Made by a program: the position numbers and the translations under genes. From Clostridia bacterium (lineage in GTDB: Bacteria > Bacillota > Clostridia > Oscillospirales > CAG-272): DNA of 11,671 nucleotides. Under the pieces are notes generated by a model. It searched no databases, had not been told where the DNA came from, and saw only the letters and a list, made by a program, of their open reading frames with translations. Position 1 is the first letter of the stretch, and each line of letters starts with the position of its first letter. Of the stretch, positions 6,650 to 11,671 are shown piece after piece. The DNA is taken from assembly GCA_017504335.1 (NCBI GenBank), contig JAFVRI010000138.1, positions 1 to 11,671 on the forward strand. Direction: 5' to 3'.

Positions 6650-6994
6650 TTATGATTGCCCGTCGATCCCCGCCGTCAGACGGATCAGCAGGCTGTGATT
6701 GTCGGGAGTATCTCCCTTCAGCGCCGCACGGTTGCGGCGGATCTCTCCGCACTTCTCGCACCGATGCACGATCACAAATCCCTTCTTGGGATCGGGCTCG
6801 GTCCGTATGGGACGAAGTCCGCCGCCGCAAGGGTTGGCTCGGTCACCGGGCAGAATGTCCACGTGCAACGACCAAAGACAAAAGGGGCAATGGTTGCGGG
6901 AGGTATAGCCCAAGGGAGGGACCTCCCTGCCGCAATGGGCGCAGACAAAGCCGTTGTCGTTTTTCTGAAACCGTTTCGTCTCCAATTCTTCCAT
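6650..6994 (-). CDS. RNHCP-domain zinc-ribbon protein, function unknown
   Basis: A 114-residue small protein with two metal-binding clusters. The first is C-x2-C at 18-21 paired with the signature RNHCPFC at 33-39 (Cys36, Cys39). The second is HRCEKCGEIRRNR at 78-89. Cys56 is an extra cysteine. The RNHCP motif gives the family its name; its members are short and have no established biochemical role, though the zinc ribbons and basic residues would suit nucleic-acid or protein binding. Its ATG overlaps the stop of the upstream membrane-protein gene by one base (TAATG), which implies translational coupling. It is followed 18 bases later by the RpiR regulator. There is no signal peptide or TM segment, so it is probably cytosolic. 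Confidence 0.85.
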   Translation of the reverse strand: MEELETKRFQKNDNGFVCAHCGREVPPLGYTSRNHCPFCLWSLHVDILPGDRANPCGGGLRPIRTEPDPKKGFVIVHRCEKCGEIRRNRAALKGDTPDNHSLLIRLTAGIDGQS

Positions 6995-7743
6995 TATTTC
7001 CTCTCCATATAATCCCGAAGAACATCCTTGTCATCGCCGCCGATACGATCCCACTCGATCTTGGTCACGTAGTCGAACACACAAAGCGTACCGTAGGCAG
7101 GCTCCTCGTAATTCACGTCGCCCTTGTAGTAAATGTCGGTGTAGACCGCCAGCAAAAGTCCCTTATCCATCAGCTCGGACAGAGAAAGCTCCGCGGTGCC
7201 AAGGTCAAATACGAACCGACGGTAATTGTAAAGATTCTTGGTGTCGGAGGTCACGGACGTGGCATGCACACGGGCAAATGCCACGGCAGTCTCATCGTTG
7301 CCGTAGTTGTCCGATTGGTTCTCGGGGGTCAGATCGGTAGCAACCGTCAGCGTCACGTCAAAAAGCTCCTCGCTCCGATCGGGAACGGCGGGAAGCCCCT
7401 TGTCCTCGGCAAGCGAGCGCAGGGTGCTGTTGTTGTAGCGAACCACTACCTGGATCTGATTGGCATCGGGAATAAAGACCGCGTCGGTCACCGAGAAATA
7501 TCCGTAATTATTCTCTCCGCTGGTAACGCTTCGCTGCTCCTGACGGAAGAGATAGAGATCGTCTCCCTTTTGCTCATAGGCGATCGCCAGCGCGTCGTTG
7601 GGCGTAAGTCGCTCCATAGACTCGGGATCGCTTGAGGAAAACATTCTCCAAAGCAAAAGAAGGATCACACCAAAAACCACACAGAAGAAAAGAAACTTGA
7701 TGATCCGTCCGCTCCAGCGGAATGCACGTGAAACCCTTGACAT
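6994..7743 (-). CDS. Membrane-anchored protein of unknown function
   Basis: A 249-residue protein I do not recognise. A basic N-terminus (RVSRAFRWSGRIIK) leads into one strong transmembrane segment at about 16-33, and then a soluble, acidic domain to the end. The positive-inside rule puts the domain outside the membrane. It has a single cysteine beyond the anchor (about residue 224) and no visible enzyme motif. The content of short beta-like stretches (QIQVVVRY, FDVTLTVAT, AVAFARVHAT, RRFVFDLG) suggests a beta-rich fold. It is first in the minus-strand block, with AGGAG five bases before the ATG and a strong promoter 41-69 bases upstream. Its stop overlaps the next start by one base. The start codon itself lies inside the -35 box of the opposing promoter. 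Confidence 0.85.
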   Translation of the reverse strand: MSRVSRAFRWSGRIIKFLFFCVVFGVILLLLWRMFSSSDPESMERLTPNDALAIAYEQKGDDLYLFRQEQRSVTSGENNYGYFSVTDAVFIPDANQIQVVVRYNNSTLRSLAEDKGLPAVPDRSEELFDVTLTVATDLTPENQSDNYGNDETAVAFARVHATSVTSDTKNLYNYRRFVFDLGTAELSLSELMDKGLLLAVYTDIYYKGDVNYEEPAYGTLCVFDYVTKIEWDRIGGDDKDVLRDYMERK

Positions 7744-7765
7744 TTCTTCTCCTTTTCGTTATAAT
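7737..7765 (+). promoter_or_regulatory. Consensus sigma-70-type promoter for the gatCAB block
   Basis: TTGACA at 7737-7742, a 17-base spacer and TATAAT at 7760-7765: both hexamers and the spacing match the vegetative consensus exactly. Transcription would begin near 7772 and give an 80-base leader to the ATG at 7852. The -35 box overlaps the start codon of the opposite-strand gene (7741-7743). Confidence 0.8.
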
Positions 7766-7783
7766 GATAAATATATTCATTCT

Positions 7784-7812
7784 ATTATACCACACCCTAT
7801 GAATAAATTCAA
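7784..7812 (-). promoter_or_regulatory. Near-consensus promoter with extended -10 for the minus-strand operon
   Basis: On the minus strand TTGAAT (7812-7807), a 17-base spacer and TATAAT (7789-7784). The bases before the -10 are TGG, which makes it an extended -10 promoter. The start site would be near 7777, giving a leader of about 34 bases with AGGAG (7753-7749) just before the ATG at 7743. Its -10 faces the opposing -10 across 18 bases. Confidence 0.8.
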
Positions 7813-7851
7813 GGAAAAAACGAAAATTCACGAAAAAGAGAGTAGGAAAAT

Positions 7852-8397
7852 ATGCGTCAATGGATCCCTCAAAAAAGCAATCAAACCGCAAGAAATCTGA
7901 TCCTTCTTCTGTTTGGAGGTGCCTTCGCCCTCTTGGCAATCACGACCCTGATGGGAGATTATTCCTTCCGTTGGATCTTTCAGACCATTGCCATCCTTCT
8001 TTTAACTGCAGCGGTCTTTCTCACCACCCGATACCTGACCAAGCTCTATATCTACCGTATGGAAGAGAACGGCGAAGGAGAGCCCGATCTGACGGTCACC
8101 GAATCGGCAACCAACGGCAAGCGTCCCGTTACGGTCTGCCGTGTGAGCCTACACCATATCGAGAGCGTCCGACTCTTTGATTTCTCGGACGGCGGCGCAT
8201 CCCTTGCCGCATGGAAGAAATTCAAGACGGGCAGAAAAAGGATCTTTGATTATCGGATCGATTTCCGTCCCGCAATCTTTCTTTTGGTCACCGTCAAAGA
8301 GGGCGGCGAGACCCTGCATCTGTTGTTTTCCCACATGGAGGATCTTTCCGAGCTGCTCCGCGCGGCAGCCGAAGGATACAGGGAGGACGAGGAATGA
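7852..8397 (+). CDS. Two-TM membrane protein of unknown function
   Basis: A 181-residue protein of no recognised family. Two hydrophobic segments at about 15-34 and 40-59, with a very short loop between them, form a hairpin in the membrane. The remainder, from about 60, is a cytosolic-looking domain rich in beta-prone stretches (RPVTVCRVSLHHIESVRLF, FLLVTVKEGGETLHLLF) and a C-terminal helix; this resembles small PH-like membrane-linked domains, but that is only a guess. It begins the plus-strand block after a strong promoter. The RBS is weak (AGGA, four bases before ATG). Its stop overlaps the gatC start (ATGA), so it is probably translated with the amidotransferase subunits, but no functional link can be read from sequence. 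Confidence 0.85.
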   Translation: MRQWIPQKSNQTARNLILLLFGGAFALLAITTLMGDYSFRWIFQTIAILLLTAAVFLTTRYLTKLYIYRMEENGEGEPDLTVTESATNGKRPVTVCRVSLHHIESVRLFDFSDGGASLAAWKKFKTGRKRIFDYRIDFRPAIFLLVTVKEGGETLHLLFSHMEDLSELLRAAAEGYREDEE

Positions 8398-8654
8398 AAC
8401 AGAACGAGCTTTTTCACCTCTCTGCCCTTGCGAGGCTCTCGGTAACAGAGGCCGAGGCACACGCGCTCTCCGAGGATCTGGATGGATTGCTTTCGCTTTG
8501 CCAAAGTCTGCGGGATCTTTCGGAATCGGAACAAGATGCTCTTCCGGAAAACACCCCCTCGCTGACCCGTGACGACACCCCCGCCCCCTGTCTCCCCCGC
8601 GAGGATGCCTTAGCCAACGCCCCCGCACAAAAAGACGGGTTTATCTGTATCTGA
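8394..8654 (+). CDS. gatC: Asp/Glu-tRNA amidotransferase subunit C
   Basis: An 86-residue GatC, the small subunit that wraps around and stabilises GatA in the GatCAB complex. The N-terminal helix HLSALARLSVTEAEAHAL and the following LSEDLDGLLSLCQSL are the family pattern, and REDALANAPAQKDGF near the end is the usual C-terminal motif. It is slightly shorter than common GatC proteins, because it stops five residues or so after the motif (FICI). The start overlaps the upstream stop in ATGA. The 88-base gap to gatA is the only spacer in this operon; it holds gatA's RBS and no other gene. Confidence 0.92.
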   Translation: MKQNELFHLSALARLSVTEAEAHALSEDLDGLLSLCQSLRDLSESEQDALPENTPSLTRDDTPAPCLPREDALANAPAQKDGFICI

Positions 8655-8742
8655 AGCGCCTTCGCCTTGAGCAAAGCAAAGGATCTCGGGAGAATTCCGT
8701 TTTCCAAGCATTCATTTTTCATTTTCAAAAAAGGAGCACACC

Positions 8743-10194
8743 GTGTCCGATCTGATTTACAGAACGCTCTCGGAGCATACCGAGGCACTCGCAAAAAAAG
8801 AATATTCCTCCGTCGAGCTGACCAAGGCTTGTCTTGCAAGGATCGAGGAGACCGACGCACATCTCGGTGCCTTTTTGACGCTTCTTCCCGAGGATGCCCT
8901 TGCAACCGCTCGCGAGATCGATCAGCGCCGTGCCCACGGCGAAGTCCTCTCCCCCTTGGCAGGCATTCCCGTGGCGCTCAAGGACAATATTTCTACCCGC
9001 GCCATTCCCACCACCTGCGGCTCCCATATGCTCAAGGACTACCGTCCTCCCTATGACGCCACCGTTACCGAGGCACTCAAAGGAGCAGGCACCGTTCTTC
9101 TGGGAAAAACCAATATGGACGAATTCGGCATGGGCTCGACCACCGAGCATTCTGCCTTTCATATGACAAAAAACCCCATCGATCCCACCCTTGTACCCGG
9201 TGGCTCGTCGGGTGGCTCTGCCGCCGCGGTTGCCGCCTGTCAGACCCCCCTGGCCTTCGGCACGGACACCGGTGGCTCGATCCGTCAGCCCGCCGCCTTC
9301 TGCGGCATCTGCGGTCTGCGCCCCACCTACGGCGCGGTCTCCCGCTACGGTCTCATTGCCTATGCCTCCTCCTTTGATCAGATCGGTCCTCTGACCCGAA
9401 CCGTCAAGGACAGTGCCCTTGCGCTGGAGGCGATTCTCGGCAGAGATCCGAGGGATGCCACCTCCCGTGAGCATCCTATGCCCCATCTCCTGAACGATAT
9501 GGAGCGAGGGGTAAACGGCATGAACATCGGAGTGCTTTCCGATCCCTTGGTGGTTGCCGCCGACCCGTCGGTGAGGCTTGCCCTTTCCATGGCGGCAGAT
9601 ACCCTTCGCCATCTCGGCGCCACAGTCGAGGACGTCCCCCTTCCCTCTCTTCGCTATGCCACGGCGGCATACAGCATCATGGCAAGCGCAGAGGCTTCCT
9701 CTAATCTTGCCCGCTTTGACGGCGTACGCTACGGCTTGCGCGCCAAGACGTTCGACTCGGCAGAGGAGCTGATGTGCCGCTCCCGCTCCGAGGGCTTCGG
9801 CACCGAGGTCAAGCGCCGCATTCTCCTTGGCACCTATGTTCTCTCCGAGGGCTCCTACGATGCCTATTACAAAAAAGCGCGAGCCGCGCGCTCGCTTCTT
9901 CGGGAGGAAACCTCCAAGCTTCTTTCCCGCTATGATCTTCTGCTTCTCCCCACCGCGCCGACACCTCCCTATGCGTTTGGCGCCAAAAAGGAGAATGCCG
10001 CCCTTCGGCTCTCGGAGGATCTCTTCTGTCTCCCCGCCCCGCTCTGCGGATTGCCCGCCCTTTCTCTCCCCTTCGGCAAAACCGAAAAAGGACTTCCTCT
10101 CTCGGTTCAGCTCATGGGCAGAGCCTTTGATGAGGCAACACTTTTACGCGCGGGATATGCGTTGGAATCCACCCTTGAAAGGAGACAGCCATGA
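8743..10194 (+). CDS. gatA: Asp/Glu-tRNA amidotransferase subunit A (amidase)
   Basis: A 483-residue amidase-signature enzyme. It hydrolyses glutamine to ammonia, which is channelled to GatB. The Ser-cisSer-Lys triad is visible: Lys80 in PVALKDN, Ser155 in PGGSSGGSAAA and Ser179 in GTDTGGSIRQPAAFCG. The glycine-rich signature spans about 151-170. Length matches the family. The start is a GTG with AAGGAG (8731-8736) six bases upstream, which fixes it. Its stop overlaps the gatB start in ATGA, so the two catalytic subunits are coupled. Subunit identity is secure; whether the complex makes Gln-tRNA, Asn-tRNA or both depends on which tRNA synthetases the genome has, and none lies in this window. 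Confidence 0.97.
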   Translation: MSDLIYRTLSEHTEALAKKEYSSVELTKACLARIEETDAHLGAFLTLLPEDALATAREIDQRRAHGEVLSPLAGIPVALKDNISTRAIPTTCGSHMLKDYRPPYDATVTEALKGAGTVLLGKTNMDEFGMGSTTEHSAFHMTKNPIDPTLVPGGSSGGSAAAVAACQTPLAFGTDTGGSIRQPAAFCGICGLRPTYGAVSRYGLIAYASSFDQIGPLTRTVKDSALALEAILGRDPRDATSREHPMPHLLNDMERGVNGMNIGVLSDPLVVAADPSVRLALSMAADTLRHLGATVEDVPLPSLRYATAAYSIMASAEASSNLARFDGVRYGLRAKTFDSAEELMCRSRSEGFGTEVKRRILLGTYVLSEGSYDAYYKKARAARSLLREETSKLLSRYDLLLLPTAPTPPYAFGAKKENAALRLSEDLFCLPAPLCGLPALSLPFGKTEKGLPLSVQLMGRAFDEATLLRAGYALESTLERRQP

Positions 10195-11618
10195 CCCATT
10201 CCGCATACGAGACCGTCATCGGTCTGGAGGTTCACGTAGAGCTGAACACCCGCACAAAGATCTTCTGCTCCTGCCCTACCGAGTTCGGAGCTGAGCCAAA
10301 TACCCAAATCTGCCCCGTTTGCATGGGACTTCCCGGCGCGCTTCCCGTCCTCAACCGTGAGGTGGTCCGTCTTGCCGCCAAGGCGGGACTGTCGCTGTCC
10401 TGTACCGTTGACACGGTTTCGGGTCAGGATCGCAAGAATTATTTCTATCCCGATCTGCCAAAGGCGTATCAGATCTCTCAATATGACCGTCCGCTTTGCA
10501 GAAGCGGCGCGCTTACCATTCCTACCCCCGAGGGAGAAAAGGTCATCGGCATCACCCGCATTCACATCGAAGAGGACGCGGGCAAGCTGATCCATGACCC
10601 GAAAGCGGGTACCATGATCGACTATAATCGGTGCGGAGTTCCCCTCATTGAGATCGTCTCCGAGCCCGATCTGCGCTCAGCTGAGGAAGCCAAGAGCTAT
10701 CTTCAGAAGCTCCGCGCCCTGCTTCGCTACATCGGCATATCCGATTGCCGCATGAACGAGGGCTCCTTCCGTGCCGATGTGAATCTGTCGGTACGCAAAA
10801 AGGGAGATCCTATCCTCGGTACACGAACCGAGATCAAGAACCTCAATTCCTTCGCCTTTGCCGCCAAGGCAATCGAGGCGGAATCGGCGCGTCAGATCGC
10901 CCTTTTGGAATCGGGTCAGCCAATTCTTCGCGAAACCCGTCGGTTTGATCCCGATACAGGAAAAACCGAGGCAATGCGCAAAAAGGAAAGCGCGGCGGAC
11001 TACCGCTTCTTCCCCGATCCCGATCTGCCTCCCGTTCATCTGTCCGAGGCGGAGATCGATGCCATCAGGGGATCCCTCCCCGAGCTGCCCGACCGTCGAA
11101 GAACTCGCTTTTGCAAGGATTTCGGGCTTTCGGAGTACGATGCCTCCCTGCTCTCCTCGGATCGCGCCCTTGCGGATTATTTCGAGGAGGCGGCAAATGC
11201 CACCGCCTATCCCCAATATGCCGCCAATTTGATCCTCACCGAGCTGCTTCGTCTCTCTGACGCGGAGGACTTTTCCTCACCCATCGCTTCTGCGAGAATC
11301 GCCGCTCTTGCCACCCTTTTGGGTGACGGCACGATCTCGGGTGCCACCGCCAAAAAGCTTCTCCCCCGACTCGCCTCGGCTGACTTTGATCCCGCTCTCG
11401 CTGTGCAAGAGGAAAATCTCTCACAAATCAACGACCGAGAAACCCTCCTGCCTCTCATTCGTCAAATCCTTGCGGACAATCCCCGCTCCGTTGCCGACTA
11501 CCGTGCAGGCAAGACCCGCGCCGTCAAAAGCCTTGTGGGTCAGGTCATGTCAAAAACCTCCGGCAGAGCCAATCCCTCGGTGGTGAATACGCTCTTTGAG
11601 GAAGAGCTAAATAAATAG
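10191..11618 (+). CDS. gatB: Asp/Glu-tRNA amidotransferase subunit B
   Basis: A 475-residue GatB, the kinase and amidotransferase subunit. It phosphorylates the tRNA-bound Glu or Asp with ATP and then amidates it with ammonia from GatA. Family motifs are IGLEVHVEL (10-18), NYFYPDLPKAYQISQYD, EEDAGKL, DYNRCGVPLIEIVSEPD, EIKNLNSF and DYRFFPDPDLPP. The N-terminal cysteines Cys26, Cys28, Cys41 and Cys44 form the CxC...CxxC zinc site found in many but not all GatB proteins. The last 150 residues or so are the helical tail and YqeY-like domain that contacts tRNA. The ATG overlaps the gatA stop. The gene is complete, ending in TAG at 11616-11618, and is followed by the operon-end hairpin. Confidence 0.97.
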   Translation: MTHSAYETVIGLEVHVELNTRTKIFCSCPTEFGAEPNTQICPVCMGLPGALPVLNREVVRLAAKAGLSLSCTVDTVSGQDRKNYFYPDLPKAYQISQYDRPLCRSGALTIPTPEGEKVIGITRIHIEEDAGKLIHDPKAGTMIDYNRCGVPLIEIVSEPDLRSAEEAKSYLQKLRALLRYIGISDCRMNEGSFRADVNLSVRKKGDPILGTRTEIKNLNSFAFAAKAIEAESARQIALLESGQPILRETRRFDPDTGKTEAMRKKESAADYRFFPDPDLPPVHLSEAEIDAIRGSLPELPDRRRTRFCKDFGLSEYDASLLSSDRALADYFEEAANATAYPQYAANLILTELLRLSDAEDFSSPIASARIAALATLLGDGTISGATAKKLLPRLASADFDPALAVQEENLSQINDRETLLPLIRQILADNPRSVADYRAGKTRAVKSLVGQVMSKTSGRANPSVVNTLFEEELNK

Positions 11619-11636
11619 TTAGGAAAAGAAAAGGAC

Positions 11637-11671
11637 GCGGTCGCTTTTGAAAAAGCTCCGCAAAACTTTCA
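11637..11671 (+). repeat. Operon-end hairpin plus conserved tail, right copy (cut by window end)
   Basis: Starting 19 bases after the gatB stop, GCGG (11637-11640) pairs with CCGC (11658-11661) and, inside a small internal loop, GCTTT (11643-11647) pairs with AAAGC (11652-11656) around a TGAA-type loop. The sequence then reads GCAAAACTTTCA to the last base. The same hairpin core and tail occur on the minus strand after the MBL gene. The window ends before it can be seen how far the similarity goes. Confidence 0.45.

Noticed and set aside
6181..7635. A 484-residue plus-strand frame
   Set aside because: It lies antisense to three minus-strand genes that have domains or coupling signals, and it has no RBS or motif.
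8655..8742. A secondary promoter between gatC and gatA (TTGAGC-N17-GAGAAT)
   Set aside because: Only four of six bases match in each hexamer. Gap length and the good gatA RBS suffice to explain the spacer.
8725..9612. A 295-residue minus-strand frame with many glycines
   Set aside because: It is the complement of gatA, whose catalytic triad is intact. The glycine richness mirrors alanine and proline codons of the real strand.

Overview
The window looks like a housekeeping stretch from a moderately GC-rich anaerobic Firmicute of class Clostridia. The main clue is one ORF that fuses IspH to ribosomal protein S1 repeats, inside the cluster flavoprotein-cmk-plsC-ispH/S1 that is familiar from Clostridia. 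A GatCAB amidotransferase operon fits the same lineage. I cannot name a genus. I see no CRISPR array, transposase, phage gene, tRNA or rRNA.

Layout. Two gene blocks diverge from a 108-base gap at 7744-7851. The left block is read on the minus strand, in transcription order: a membrane-anchored protein of unknown function (7743-6994), an RNHCP-type zinc-ribbon protein (6994-6650), a MurR/RpiR-family regulator with a SIS domain (6631-5771), an HI0933-family FAD protein with a frameshifted end (5764-4502), cytidylate kinase (4438-3764), a PlsC-type acyltransferase (3753-3073), the IspH-S1 fusion (3067-1031) and an MBL-fold hydrolase (976-242). Gaps run from a 1-base overlap to about 63 bases, as in one operon. 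The right block is read on the plus strand: a two-TM protein of unknown function (7852-8397), gatC, gatA and gatB, with stop/start overlaps at two of the three joints.

Role. The left block combines nucleotide supply (Cmk), phospholipid synthesis (PlsC), isoprenoid synthesis (IspH) and translation (S1), with a sugar-phosphate-type regulator and an unassigned flavoprotein. The right block makes the enzyme that amidates Glu-tRNA(Gln) and/or Asp-tRNA(Asn).

Non-coding signals. The divergent gap carries two near-consensus promoters whose -10 boxes face each other 18 bases apart, so they probably exclude one another. The first 241 bases hold no credible gene. They contain a hairpin just after the MBL stop codon and a compact four-arm inverted-repeat element. 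A similar hairpin plus tail follows gatB at the right edge, so both operons end in related sequence. Inside the fusion gene, an AGGAGGT in front of Met299 could start a separate S1 protein. The strongest anomaly is a one-base expansion of a homopolymer near the end of the flavoprotein gene. I found no clear new defence or mobile system.
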